NCBI GenBank assembly: GCA_904501955.1
Contig: CAJGCY010000002.1
Coordinates: 1-64,000, forward strand
Reading direction: 5' to 3'
Origin: an uncultured Akkermansia sp.
GTDB lineage: Bacteria; Verrucomicrobiota; Verrucomicrobiia; Verrucomicrobiales; Akkermansiaceae
DNA: 64,000 nt
Shown: positions 35,785 to 44,538 of the stretch, in pieces
How positions within the stretch are numbered: the first letter of the stretch is position 1
Layout: each line of letters begins with the position of its first letter
Made by a program: the position numbers and the translations under genes
The notes under the pieces: generated by a model
The model's database searches: none
Seen by the model: only the letters and a program-made list of their open reading frames with translations
What the model was told of the DNA's origin: nothing

Positions 35785-36447
35785 TTGTACATCATTGGCT
35801 TAGAAAGTGGAGGTGTGAGCGTGGCGATGCGTGAGCAGGCTGCGCGCGTGGGTGCTGTAGTAAACATAATCTCCCCAAGTGATCTGGATGATGACCCGGA
35901 AACTTGGGGGGATGCCCAGGAGTATTTCCCTTTGGCCGTCGAGACCCGATACAGTGCGGAGGAGATGCTCTACATCAGTAATGCCGTGTTGTTTCACGGA
36001 GTGCGGGTGCAGCCGGTGGGCACTCGCGAGCTGTGGAACCGCTTGGTTCCCACGGAACTGCCGGAGCTTTTGGCCGTGCCGGTATGCAGTGTGGATGAAG
36101 CAACGTGGTATACTCCCTTGGTGAGGGGCAGCGCACCACGTGCGCAAGTTTTCGTCATGCCTCCGCATACGGTGGATGCGGATGGCTTACTGGTTGTGAA
36201 TGCGACTAATATAGACACCACCATGCCGAGTTTGGCACATCCGCTGGCGACGCTGAAATTGAGCTATATTGTGCCCGATGTTGTCATTGGCCCTGCGACT
36301 CCGGATGATGTTGTTATGCCGATGTATTCGAGGGAGACGCAACCGGAATCTTCGCCTCAAAACAGGCCTGATTGGGTGTATATGCTGATAGGCGGCGTTT
36401 CCGCCGTGGTGTTGCTCGCGGTCGGTATTTTTGTGGCTTTTGTGTGA
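35785..36447 (+). CDS. Orphan membrane protein, paralogue of the preceding N-terminal domain
   Basis: 220 residues, last gene of the operon, beginning with TTG 2 nt after the previous stop, so probably translated by re-initiation. Residues 1-165 match the N-terminal domain of the upstream protein in order: YIIGLESGGVSVAM with IFVVGLSEGPVTAG, FHGVRVQPVGTRELWNRLVP with HGVRLVPVGSQTLWEQMVP, and TMPSLAHPLATLK with LFPSLRHSLADLN. This homology supports the TTG start. A single C-terminal TM helix (196-219) anchors it with the domain in the cytosol. Function unknown; its place in the operon suggests a scaffold or adaptor for the kinase. Confidence 0.75.
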   Translation: MYIIGLESGGVSVAMREQAARVGAVVNIISPSDLDDDPETWGDAQEYFPLAVETRYSAEEMLYISNAVLFHGVRVQPVGTRELWNRLVPTELPELLAVPVCSVDEATWYTPLVRGSAPRAQVFVMPPHTVDADGLLVVNATNIDTTMPSLAHPLATLKLSYIVPDVVIGPATPDDVVMPMYSRETQPESSPQNRPDWVYMLIGGVSAVVLLAVGIFVAFV

Positions 36448-36459
36448 GCTGCGTCGGCG

Positions 36460-38892
36460 TCAAGCGTGCTGTTGGGTGGTGCGTATGATTTTGCCTCCGT
36501 TTTTGCCTGCGCCGGGGCCGAGCTCGATGAGGTAATCCGCCCGGGAGAGGATGCCCTCGTGGTGCTCTATGCAGAGGATAGTGTGCCCCGCGGCGCGGAG
36601 TCGGAAGAGGGAGCGCAGGAGGAGGTCCACCTCGCCGAAGTGCAGGCCGGTGGAGGGTTCATCCAGCACAAAGAGCAGGAGCTCGCCCTCGCGACGCCCT
36701 CGTTTGGGCGCAGCTTTTGCCAGGTAGGTGGCTATGCGCACGCGCTGCGCCTCGCCCCCGGAAAGGGTGGTGACGGAGCGGTCCAGCGGTAGGTAGCCCA
36801 GCCCCAAATCATGCATGGCTTGCAAGATGCCGTGTGCCGCGGGTATGGGGGCAAAGAATGCCAGAGCTTCATCCACCGTTTGCGCCAGCGCAGCTGCTAT
36901 GGATTTGCCACGCCAAGTGACCTCCAGCGTTTCGCGGTTGTAGCGTGCGCCGTGGCAAGCATCGCAGGGGGTGTACAGGTCCGCCAGAAAGTTCATGTCC
37001 ACCTGCAGCGAGCCTGAGCCACCGCAGCGTTCACATCGTCCGCCGCGCACGTTCAGGGAGAAGCGCCCGGCGGTGTAGCCTCGCTGGCGTGCGAGGGGGA
37101 GTGCTGCGTAGAGCGGGCGCAGAACATCCAGCAGCCCGGTAGCTGTTGCCGGGGTGGAGCGCGGGGAGCTGCCCAGCGGGCTTTGGTCGAGCAGTACGGC
37201 GCGTGCAATGCCCTCCGCTCCGCTTACTTGGCCTTTTTTGAGGGCAGGCAGCAGGCACTCGTGCACCAAGGTGCTCTTGCCGGAGCCGCCGGGGCCGCAC
37301 AGGCAGGTAAAGGCACCGATGGGGAGGCGTAGGGTGACATCTTGCAGGTTGCGGGCGGTGGCATGGCGCAGCTCCATCCACTTGCAGGCGGCGGTATCCA
37401 CGGGGGCTGCCTCCGCGTATGTTTTGCGGCCTGCCAGCCATGCCCCGGTGGGGGAGTTTTCATTCCGGAGTAGCTCTTCGTACGTACCCTCTGCCAGTAT
37501 GCTGCCACCGTGTATGCCGCTGCCGGGTCCCATCTCCACCAGCCAATCCGCGGCAGCCAGCAGCTGCGGGTCATGCTCTGCCACGAGCACGGTGTTGCCT
37601 TTGTCTCGCAGGCTCTGCAGGGCGCGGATGAGGCGTGCCGTTTCGCTGTGGTGCAGGCCGATGGTGGGTTCATCCAGTATGTACAGGCAGCCGGAAAGCC
37701 CGCCGCCTATTTGCCCTGCGAGGCGTGCGCGCTGCAGCTCACCGCCGGAGAGGGTGTTCGTAGCGCGGGAGAGGGAGAGGTAGCCGAGCCCGAGCTCTTG
37801 CAGGCAACTGAGGCGGCGGCGCAGCTCCTCCAGCGGTGTTTGCAGCGCCGCGCGGAACACGGGGGGGATGCTCAGCTGCTCCAGCAGTTGCAGGTTCTCA
37901 TCCACCGTGAGTTTGCAGAACTCCGCCAGGTTCAATTCCGCATCCGCAAAGCTGAGGGTCACGGCAAGCGCGGTCGGGTTCAGGCGCATGCCTTGGCAGG
38001 CGGGGCAGATGGTGTGCTCTTCTTTTTTGTCCGCAATGACGCCTAAGCCCTCGCAGCGGGTGCATGCGCCGTGCGGGGAGTAGTGTGAGAACAGCCTAGG
38101 GCTGAGCTCCGGCAGGGTGAAGCCGGTTTCCGTGTTGTGGTAGCGCATGTGGTAGGTGCGCAGCTCTTCCTCCTCTCGCGGCTGCTGCACGATGGCGCGT
38201 ACCTCATCCCCGCAAAAACGGAGCGATACTTGCAGTGAATCCGCCAAGCGAGATTCCGCCCCTTCGCGCACCACGATGCGGTCCACCACCAGCTCGCACT
38301 TGCAGCCGGGGGGCGGGGGCTGTGTTGCCAATTCTTCCAGATAGCGGATTTCACCCTCCATGCGCACGCGCAGGAAGCCTGCTTTCAGCAGTTCCATGGC
38401 ATCGGATTCCGGTGCGGTGCCGAAGCTCTCCGGCAGCGGTGCCAGCAGGGTGAGGCGTGTGCTCTCCGGCAGGGAGCACAGCTCCGTTACAATTTCATCC
38501 GGGCTCAGGCGGGTGAGGCGTTGCCCCGTGGCCGGGTCATGCGGTATGCCGATGGCGGCGTAGATGATGCGCAGGTAGTCCAGCGCCTCCGTCAGGCTGC
38601 CGAGCACGGCGCGTGAGTGCCCGGTGGATACGTGTTGCTCCAGACAAAGCGCCGGCGGCAGCCCGTCGATGGCCTCCACCTGCGGTTTTTCCGGGCGGGC
38701 AAGCAGGCGGCGAGCCCCGGTGGACAGGCAGTCCAAAAAGCGCCTGCGGGACTCCGCAAACAGGGTATCATGCGCCAAGGTGCTTTTGCCGGAGCCACTG
38801 GGCCCCACCAGGGCAATGATTTTGCCCGCCGGCAGGGTAAGGCTGATGTTCTTGAGCGTGTTTTGCGAGGCTCCTGTGATGCGTATGTCCAT
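36460..38892 (-). CDS. UvrA-like ABC ATPase (short UvrA paralogue)
   Basis: 810 residues from ATG 38892; canonical UvrA is about 940. Two ABC modules are complete: Walker A GPSGSGKST (near 31) and CGPGGSGKST, each with a signature LSGGELQRARLA or LSGGEAQRVRIA and Walker B FVLDEPSTGLH. Two zinc modules are visible (CTRCEGLG...CPACQG and CERCGGSG...CDACHG). The missing length lies in the first half, where the UvrB-binding and DNA-contacting insertion normally sits. It may be a second UvrA used in damage tolerance or drug resistance rather than repair. It is the last gene of the pyrC operon, 16 nt after the DUF5009 gene. Confidence 0.88.
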   Translation of the reverse strand: MDIRITGASQNTLKNISLTLPAGKIIALVGPSGSGKSTLAHDTLFAESRRRFLDCLSTGARRLLARPEKPQVEAIDGLPPALCLEQHVSTGHSRAVLGSLTEALDYLRIIYAAIGIPHDPATGQRLTRLSPDEIVTELCSLPESTRLTLLAPLPESFGTAPESDAMELLKAGFLRVRMEGEIRYLEELATQPPPPGCKCELVVDRIVVREGAESRLADSLQVSLRFCGDEVRAIVQQPREEEELRTYHMRYHNTETGFTLPELSPRLFSHYSPHGACTRCEGLGVIADKKEEHTICPACQGMRLNPTALAVTLSFADAELNLAEFCKLTVDENLQLLEQLSIPPVFRAALQTPLEELRRRLSCLQELGLGYLSLSRATNTLSGGELQRARLAGQIGGGLSGCLYILDEPTIGLHHSETARLIRALQSLRDKGNTVLVAEHDPQLLAAADWLVEMGPGSGIHGGSILAEGTYEELLRNENSPTGAWLAGRKTYAEAAPVDTAACKWMELRHATARNLQDVTLRLPIGAFTCLCGPGGSGKSTLVHECLLPALKKGQVSGAEGIARAVLLDQSPLGSSPRSTPATATGLLDVLRPLYAALPLARQRGYTAGRFSLNVRGGRCERCGGSGSLQVDMNFLADLYTPCDACHGARYNRETLEVTWRGKSIAAALAQTVDEALAFFAPIPAAHGILQAMHDLGLGYLPLDRSVTTLSGGEAQRVRIATYLAKAAPKRGRREGELLLFVLDEPSTGLHFGEVDLLLRSLFRLRAAGHTILCIEHHEGILSRADYLIELGPGAGKNGGKIIRTTQQHA

Positions 38893-38908
38893 GGGCGGGG
38901 GGGATGAA

Positions 38909-39979
38909 TTACACCTTGACAAAAATGCGGTGCGTGTAGAGCAAGAGGCAAAGCAACCACGCCAGCACCAAGTAAGCAGCACTGTGCGCCACGCCAGCCC
39001 ACGCCGGGCTGATGAACTCCGCAATCGTGCCGCCGAAAATGCGCGTGGTCAGCTGCCCAAACCCGATGACGTGGGTGAACAGGTAGATGAACAGCGCATT
39101 GCAGCCGATGACTTTCAGCGGCCAAGCCCAGAAGCTGATGCGGCACACATCTATCAGTAGGTGGAAAATCGCCATCAGCACCGCCCCGATGCCGGCGGAG
39201 ACCAGTACAAAGCAGGGCGTCCATATGTTTTTGATGCAGGGCCCGAGGGTGGAGAGCGCGATGAGCAATGCGCCGCCGATGAGCAGGATGAGCACTCGCT
39301 TCACCGCACTGACTGAGCCTGCAAACATGCGCCCACTCAGGAACCCCGCCAGTGCCAGCGCCGTGGCGGAGACAATGCAGAGCGGCCCCTCCGGGTCAAT
39401 CACGCCGTAGTGCAGCTTGCCGGGGCACAGCAGGGCATCCACCTTGGCGTTGAAACAGCCGGCAGGCGTCATGTCGCCCCCCATGTACTGCGCGAGGAAT
39501 ACGCCGGACAACAACAGAGCCGCACAAAGACCCACCGCCCAAGTTTTGCGCACAGCCAGCACAATGCTGCCCGCCAGCGCTCCGGAGATGCCGATGAGAC
39601 CCAGCACGGAGGCGCAGCGCATAGCGGAAGCCTGCCAAACCAAAGGCCCATTCACCAGCATGCCCAGCAGCACCAGCAGCGCGGCGCGTTTCCACATGCG
39701 CAGCAGCAGCTTGCCCGTGCCTGCACCCATGCCCATTTGTTTGCGCACGGAGAAGTTCAGGGATATGCCCGCCAAGTAAACGAAGATGGGGAAGATGAGG
39801 TCGTAGGCGCGCAGCCCCTCCCAGGGCTCATGCCCCATTTGCTCGCGCATGCAAGCCCAGAACTCGCTGCCGGGGCAGGCTGTTTGCATGCTCCAGAGCA
39901 GGGTGCCCAGCCCGATGATGAGGGCGGTATCCAGCCCGCGCAGGGCATCCAGAGATTGCAGACGTTGCTCGTTTTGCAT
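38909..39979 (-). CDS. DUF5009 / heparan-alpha-glucosaminide N-acetyltransferase-like membrane protein
   Basis: 356 residues with about ten hydrophobic helices. The start RLQSLDALRGLDTALIIGLG and the motif AYDLIFPIFVYLAGISLNFSV are typical of the NagX/HGSNAT-like acyltransferase group. Such proteins are thought to move acyl groups across the membrane to sugars; in gut bacteria they often accompany glycan metabolism. The substrate is not determined here. It lies 18 nt after menA and 16 nt before the uvrA-like gene. Confidence 0.8.
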   Translation of the reverse strand: MQNEQRLQSLDALRGLDTALIIGLGTLLWSMQTACPGSEFWACMREQMGHEPWEGLRAYDLIFPIFVYLAGISLNFSVRKQMGMGAGTGKLLLRMWKRAALLVLLGMLVNGPLVWQASAMRCASVLGLIGISGALAGSIVLAVRKTWAVGLCAALLLSGVFLAQYMGGDMTPAGCFNAKVDALLCPGKLHYGVIDPEGPLCIVSATALALAGFLSGRMFAGSVSAVKRVLILLIGGALLIALSTLGPCIKNIWTPCFVLVSAGIGAVLMAIFHLLIDVCRISFWAWPLKVIGCNALFIYLFTHVIGFGQLTTRIFGGTIAEFISPAWAGVAHSAAYLVLAWLLCLLLYTHRIFVKV

Positions 39980-39997
39980 GGCGGTGAAGCGTGTTTT

Positions 39998-40918
39998 TTA
40001 TTGGCAGCCCATGGTGATGGACAGCAAGAAGAGGATGAGGTGCAGGGAGGCCATGCCCAGCAGTACGTTCATGCGCTTGTCCGCAGGGGTGCGGGTGAGC
40101 TTGAACAGCAGGTATCCGCCCACCAGAATGGCAAAGGGCCAGTAGTAGTTCCACCCCACGTTCGGCAGGAAGAAATGTGTTTGCTTGAGGGTGATGTAGG
40201 GGGCGATGAGGAAGGCGAGCGCCAGACCGCGAGCGCGTTTGTCGCCCAAGCGCACGGCAAGGGTTCGCTTGCCGGTGGTTGCGTCCTCTTTACGGTCGCG
40301 GATGTTGTTGATTTCGATGAGCAGGCAGGAGAGCAAACCGCACTGCACGCCCAAGATGAAGGCAGCCCCGTACATCATGTGGTAAAGGGCATTGTTCTCA
40401 AACCCGACCTGCACATACAGCGTGCCTGCCACGGCCACAAGCCCGAAGAAAAGTAGCACGAAGAGCTCACCGAGCCCCTTGTATGCCAGCGGGTAAGGGC
40501 CACCCGTGTAGCAGTAGGCGCACAGCATGCTCGGTATGCCGATGGCGATGATGGGCCAGCCCTGCGCCTGGATGAGCGGTATGGACAATGCCGCCGCTGC
40601 TGCCAAAAAGGCGCAGCCTGCCAGCTTGACCGCGCGTGAGCTCATGTCGCCACTGGCGGTGATGCGGCGCGGTCCTTGGCGCTTGGCGGTATCCGCCTTT
40701 TTGTCTGCATCCAGCGAGTCATTGAAGAGATTGCAGGCTATTTGGATGCATATGGCGCTCAGCACGGTGTAAATGGCCAGCGAGAGGTCGAACTGCACCA
40801 AGTTCGGGAAAGCGGCTTGGTACTTCCAAACGATGACACAGCCTGCCCACACGGCGACGATGCCTGCGGGCAGGGTCTTGGGGCGGGTGGCAAGAAAGAT
40901 GGATTTAATGGTATTCAT
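39998..40918 (-). CDS. menA: 1,4-dihydroxy-2-naphthoate polyprenyltransferase
   Basis: 306 residues, polytopic UbiA-family prenyltransferase. The first Asp-rich motif is NLFNDSLDADKKAD (about 69-82), the second is IRDRKEDATTGKRTLAVRLG. The context RPKTLPAGIVAVWAGC at the N-terminus is typical for MenA. It attaches the prenyl tail in menaquinone synthesis at the inner membrane. Its start overlaps the DUF3820 stop by four bases (ATGA, 40915-40918), showing translational coupling. No other men genes are in the window. Confidence 0.92.
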   Translation of the reverse strand: MNTIKSIFLATRPKTLPAGIVAVWAGCVIVWKYQAAFPNLVQFDLSLAIYTVLSAICIQIACNLFNDSLDADKKADTAKRQGPRRITASGDMSSRAVKLAGCAFLAAAAALSIPLIQAQGWPIIAIGIPSMLCAYCYTGGPYPLAYKGLGELFVLLFFGLVAVAGTLYVQVGFENNALYHMMYGAAFILGVQCGLLSCLLIEINNIRDRKEDATTGKRTLAVRLGDKRARGLALAFLIAPYITLKQTHFFLPNVGWNYYWPFAILVGGYLLFKLTRTPADKRMNVLLGMASLHLILFLLSITMGCQ

Positions 40919-41211
40919 TTTTTACGGGGGAATTTGCGGCGCCCGCCCTGAGCCTTGCGGAAAGGCTCGAAGAGGGCATCCAAGCCGCTGTTTTTGATGA
41001 GAAGGGTTTGCTCCATGAGCCGCCCCAGCTTGCCCTTGGGCCAGCCACGTTGCCAGAACCAGTCCAAGTATTCCGTGGGCAGGTCCATCAGCGGGCAACC
41101 ATCCGGTGGATAATTCGCGGGACCGTACATGCCGTAGGGCATGTGCATGGCAGCAATCTCTGCCAGCAGGGCCCGCAAATCCTCCGCGCTCGGTATGGGG
41201 GCGTCTTGCAT
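40915..41211 (-). CDS. DUF3820 small protein
   Basis: 98 residues. The DUF3820 pattern is visible: MPYGMYGP, LMDLPTEYLDWFWQRGWPKGKLG. The family is of unknown function, sometimes labelled quorum-sensing-regulated virulence factor, a weak annotation. A basic tail GGRRKFPRKK could bind nucleic acid. It shares one base with the pyrC stop (TGATG at 41209-41213) and overlaps menA by four bases. Confidence 0.8.
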   Translation of the reverse strand: MQDAPIPSAEDLRALLAEIAAMHMPYGMYGPANYPPDGCPLMDLPTEYLDWFWQRGWPKGKLGRLMEQTLLIKNSGLDALFEPFRKAQGGRRKFPRKK

Positions 41212-42221
41212 CAGGCTTTTACGCTCCAGCTGATTTCCTCTCCTGCGTACATGGGCACCACCTGCTGCCCGTAGTCGGCATAGAGGCTCGGCACGCTCAT
41301 GGGTACGTCATGCAGGGTGACGCGTTTGGCATGCGGTTTCAGCCCGTGTATGCGGCAAGCGTTGCCGCTCACAAAACCCTGCAATTTGTCGAGCGCGCCG
41401 TGCTGTGCAAAGATTTCCGCCAGTTTCGGCAGCGCCAGCGGGGCGGTGAACACACCGGCTGCGCAGCCGCATGCTTCTTTCTTGCAGCGGGGGTGCGGGG
41501 CGGAATCACTGCCGAACATCAGGCGCGGGTGCCCGTTGATGGCTGCTTGCAGCAGCGCATCGCGGTCGCCGGGGCGCTTGGCAATGGGCTTGCAGAACAG
41601 GTGCGGCTTGAGCGCTCCGCCTGCCACGTCATCCAGCGTGATGATGAGGTGCTGCAGGGTGACGGTGGCGCACAGGTTTTCAAACTCATCCAGCAGCTCA
41701 AGCGCTGCTGCGGTGGTGATGTGCTCCATGCACAGGCGCAGCTTGGGGAACTTGCGCGCAAGGTTGCGGTATACGCTCAGGAACTCCGCCTCGCGATCCA
41801 TCACAAAGCCGTGGCTCTCACCGTGCACCAGCAGGGGGATGCCCATCTCCTCCATCAGCTTGAGTGTGCTCTCCGCCTCTGCCAAGTTGGACACCCCGCC
41901 CTCGCTGTTCGTAGTAATGCCGGCGGGGTAAAGCTTCAGCCCGAAAAATCCCGGTGTCTCTTGGGCGAGCACGAGTTGCTGCTCCGTCAGCGCGGTGAAA
42001 AACAGGGTCATGTAGCGGTCAAACTCACAGTCTGCCCCCATCGCCTCGCGTATGCGCTCGCTATATGCTACCATGGCGCCGGGCTCTGTCACCGGCGGAA
42101 CCAAGTTCGGCATGATAACCGCTCCCGCAAAATCTGCGGACAGCGGGGCTACCAGTTTCAGCATATCACCGTCTCTCAGGTGCAGGTGCATATCCAGCGG
42201 GGATTCCAGCGTAATTTCCAT
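41211..42221 (-). CDS. pyrC: Dihydroorotase
   Basis: 336 residues, the short class II dihydroorotase. It cyclises carbamoyl-aspartate to dihydroorotate in pyrimidine synthesis, using zinc. Metal ligands are seen in [10 protein letters not shown] (near 10-18), the carboxylated Lys in [10 protein letters not shown], His sites in CMEHITT, and the final Asp in GSDSAPHPR. It leads the operon pyrC-DUF3820-menA-DUF5009-uvrA-like. ATG 42221 is 6 nt after a -10 box, so the operon mRNA is probably leaderless. Confidence 0.95.
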   Translation of the reverse strand: MEITLESPLDMHLHLRDGDMLKLVAPLSADFAGAVIMPNLVPPVTEPGAMVAYSERIREAMGADCEFDRYMTLFFTALTEQQLVLAQETPGFFGLKLYPAGITTNSEGGVSNLAEAESTLKLMEEMGIPLLVHGESHGFVMDREAEFLSVYRNLARKFPKLRLCMEHITTAAALELLDEFENLCATVTLQHLIITLDDVAGGALKPHLFCKPIAKRPGDRDALLQAAINGHPRLMFGSDSAPHPRCKKEACGCAAGVFTAPLALPKLAEIFAQHGALDKLQGFVSGNACRIHGLKPHAKRVTLHDVPMSVPSLYADYGQQVVPMYAGEEISWSVKA

Positions 42222-42227
42222 GCCCCT

Positions 42228-42256
42228 ATTCTAGCAGGTTTTTACGCCATCCGCAA
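42228..42256 (-). promoter_or_regulatory. Promoter of the pyrC operon
   Basis: -35 TTGCGG (42251-42256), 17-nt spacer, extended -10 TGC-TAGAAT (42228-42233), 6 nt before ATG. Confidence 0.75.
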
Positions 42257-42311
42257 GCGCGAACGCGCTGTTTTATCTGCAAAATAGATGCGGGGGCGGG
42301 GCGCTTCGCTC

Positions 42312-42340
42312 TTGCAATTCGTGGGCAATGGTGCTACAGT
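42312..42340 (+). promoter_or_regulatory. Promoter of alr
   Basis: -35 TTGCAA (42312-42317), 17-nt spacer, extended -10 TGC-TACAGT (42335-42340), 6 nt before ATG. Divergent from the pyrC promoter with about 55 nt between the two. Confidence 0.75.
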
Positions 42341-42346
42341 AACGGC

Positions 42347-43450
42347 ATGACGAATATGAGTCCGCCTCGTGCTTGGGTAGATGTGGATTTGGAAGCCATC
42401 GCCCACAACTTGGATGTAGCCCGACAAGCTTTGCCGGACACGGAGCTGATGCCTGTGATCAAGGCCGGTGCATATGGCCATGGGCTGGAGCCCGTGGCGC
42501 GCCGTTTGGACACGGACGGCATCGCCTTTTTCGGTGTGGCAAACGCCGGTGAGGCTCGCCGCCTCAGCCAAGCCGGTGTGCGCACCAAGCCCTTTATCCT
42601 GGGCCCCACCTTCCCGGAGGAGCGCGAGGAGATTGTGCTCAATAACTGGTGCGTGACCATCTCTACCGTAGAGGAGGCGGAGCACTTTAACCGCTTGGCG
42701 GAGCTGTATGATAAAACTTTCCTCGTGCACATGGCGGTGGATACCGGTATGGGGCGCGAGGGCTTTTTGCCCGCGCAGCTGGCGGAAGCCGTGCCGGCCA
42801 TCAAAGCCATGCGTCACATTATGGTGGACGGCGTGATGTCTCACTTCCCCTCGGCGGATGAAGATGTGCCTTACACGCAGAACGAAATCGGCCTTTTTAC
42901 GGATTGCGTGCAGCAGTTGCAGCAGCATTTCCGCCTGCGCTACCGCCACATTGCCGCCAGTGCAGGGGAGCTCGGGTATGAGATTCCCGTGGCGAATCTG
43001 GCCCGCCCGGGCTTGCTGCTGTATGGCGTGGGCCCCATGGCTTCCATTTACGATGGCATTCTGCGCCCCACGCTGCGCCTCTCATCGCGCGTGTCGCTGG
43101 TGCGCGAGCTGCCCGCGGGGCACGGGGTCGCCTACGGTCGCACCTACATTACCTCGCAACCCACCCGTGTGGCAACCATCGGCATCGGCTATGCGGACGG
43201 CTGGCCTCGCAGTATCTCCGGGCGGGGGGCTCGCGTATACATTAACGGGCATTATTGCCCCATGCTCGGCCGCGTCACCATGGACCAAATCATGGCGGAT
43301 GTCACCCACGTGCCGTCCGTTGCCCCCGGTGATGCGGTGGAGCTCATCGGTCCTCATATCCCCATCACGGAAGTGGCAGAACAAGCGCAAACGATTGTAT
43401 GGACAATATTTACAGGGCTCGGTCCGCGCTTGCCCCGCATCTATTCCTGA
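42347..43450 (+). CDS. alr: Alanine racemase
   Basis: 367 residues, PLP-dependent racemase that makes D-Ala for peptidoglycan. The PLP Lys lies in MPVIKAGAYGHG (usual form VKANAYGHG; the Asn is replaced by Gly here). The second catalytic Tyr region is GIGYADGWPRS near 280, and the C-terminal domain carries MLGRVTMDQIMADVT. ATG 42347 directly follows the promoter with a 6-nt gap. It is monocistronic and divergent from pyrC. Confidence 0.95.
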   Translation: MTNMSPPRAWVDVDLEAIAHNLDVARQALPDTELMPVIKAGAYGHGLEPVARRLDTDGIAFFGVANAGEARRLSQAGVRTKPFILGPTFPEEREEIVLNNWCVTISTVEEAEHFNRLAELYDKTFLVHMAVDTGMGREGFLPAQLAEAVPAIKAMRHIMVDGVMSHFPSADEDVPYTQNEIGLFTDCVQQLQQHFRLRYRHIAASAGELGYEIPVANLARPGLLLYGVGPMASIYDGILRPTLRLSSRVSLVRELPAGHGVAYGRTYITSQPTRVATIGIGYADGWPRSISGRGARVYINGHYCPMLGRVTMDQIMADVTHVPSVAPGDAVELIGPHIPITEVAEQAQTIVWTIFTGLGPRLPRIYS

Positions 43451-43489
43451 GAAAAAATAAAAAAACTTACACTTTTCTCAACTTTTCGC

Positions 43490-43518
43490 TTGACTGTGGC
43501 CGTATCTTCATATATACT
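43490..43518 (+). promoter_or_regulatory. Promoter of tRNA-Cys
   Basis: -35 TTGACT (43490-43495), 17-nt spacer, -10 TATACT (43513-43518). Confidence 0.8.
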
Positions 43519-43538
43519 CTGCCTCGCAAGCACACAGC

Positions 43539-43612
43539 GGCGGGATAGCCAAGTGGCCTAAGGCATCGGTTTGCAAAACCGACATTCGTGGGTTCAAATC
43601 CCACTCCCGCCT
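43539..43612 (+). tRNA. tRNA-Cys (anticodon GCA)
   Basis: Acceptor GGCGGGA/TCCCGCC, discriminator T as expected for Cys, anticodon stem TCGGT/ACCGA with loop TTGCAAA (anticodon GCA), T-loop TTCAAAT. No encoded CCA. Confidence 0.95.
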
Positions 43613-43630
43613 GCAAAAAGTCCTGAAAAT

Positions 43631-43675
43631 AGCGCACTGTAGAAGGTATAAGCCCCTCTCAGTGTGCTTTTTTTT
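43631..43675 (+). terminator. Terminator of tRNA-Cys
   Basis: The stem AGCGCACTG/CAGTGTGCT (one G-T pair) is followed by a T8 run. Confidence 0.8.
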
Positions 43676-43700
43676 GCTTGTATTGCGTCAATTCCTCACT

Positions 43701-44339
43701 TTATTCCGTGTACTCCTCCAACCAATGGCTGAAGGGGGTGGGAGCTTGAAGTACGGTGGTGAGGAAGGCATCCTCAAAATCCTCTTTGAGCGTGGAGGGG
43801 GAGAGACTCAGGCAGCCCTGTTGGAAAATGGCCACTCCATGGGCTTTCATTTTGCGAAAAGAGTCAGGGAAATCAATTTTCTCTCGGTGGCAAATGCTTG
43901 CCAGCTGTTTATCTGTCAAGGTATTGTCGCTTCTGAGCCAGAATAGAGCCATCCAATGCCCTTCGTTGAGCTTTAGGATACGAATATCAGCAAATGACCC
44001 ACTGTTCCATGAAAGTGTATTCTCTTCAGCCTCGGCTTCCTCCGTTTTTTGGGCAAGTGCCGAGAAATTGGCAGCAAGCATTTCAAAGGGCAAATCTGCC
44101 TTGAGGCGAGCAGGTTTGTTCCATTGCTTTTTTATCGCTGAGGCCTTTCTGCTGCGCTTGAGCGCATCCTTTGCATCACGGCGGAGTAGAAAAATAGCCA
44201 TGGCTGCAAAGGCGAACCCTAAAATGAGCAGCAGCACCTGTCGAAAATCGAAGCCGGATTCAATAAACCAATACCCCGCACCAAGAAGCATGAGTACACC
44301 TGCTGCTCCGTATAAGAGATATTCGCCTATCGTCTTCAT
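43701..44339 (-). CDS. Unrecognised two-TM membrane protein
   Basis: 212 residues. Two TM helices near the N-terminus (about 8-26 and 33-52) are followed by a Lys/Arg-rich stretch and a cytosolic C-terminal domain of about 150 residues (HWMALFWLRSDNTLTDKQLASICHREKIDFP). No family recognised. It has its own promoter at 44402-44429 and is divergent from another orphan gene at 44539. Confidence 0.7.
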   Translation of the reverse strand: MKTIGEYLLYGAAGVLMLLGAGYWFIESGFDFRQVLLLILGFAFAAMAIFLLRRDAKDALKRSRKASAIKKQWNKPARLKADLPFEMLAANFSALAQKTEEAEAEENTLSWNSGSFADIRILKLNEGHWMALFWLRSDNTLTDKQLASICHREKIDFPDSFRKMKAHGVAIFQQGCLSLSPSTLKEDFEDAFLTTVLQAPTPFSHWLEEYTE

Positions 44340-44401
44340 CGCTGTGTTGTGTGTGTGGTGTTTTTGCGGAATAAGGCTCTTCTCGCCTCACTCAGTGCAA
44401 A

Positions 44402-44429
44402 GAATATCACATAAGTATGCTATGTCAAG
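44402..44429 (-). promoter_or_regulatory. Promoter of the two-TM orphan gene
   Basis: -35 TTGACA (44424-44429), 16-nt spacer, extended -10 TGA-TATTCT (44402-44407). Confidence 0.7.
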
Positions 44430-44490
44430 TACTTACCATAAAAAAAGTGTGGCGTATGGCAATTCATTTTCCTCGAGAATAGGATTAGAA

Positions 44491-44519
44491 TTGATTTTCG
44501 ATTCCCTCCATGATATAAG
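44491..44519 (+). promoter_or_regulatory. Promoter of the 346-residue orphan gene
   Basis: -35 TTGATT (44491-44496), 17-nt spacer, extended -10 TGA-TATAAG (44514-44519). The predicted leader is about 12 nt. Confidence 0.7.
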
Positions 44520-44538
44520 AGTGCAAAGTTGATGAATT

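Noticed and set aside
27394..36447. Kinase/PP2C/FHA cluster as part of a type VI secretion system
   Set aside because: No Tss structural, Hcp, VgrG or ClpV-like gene is present in the operon or its flanks.
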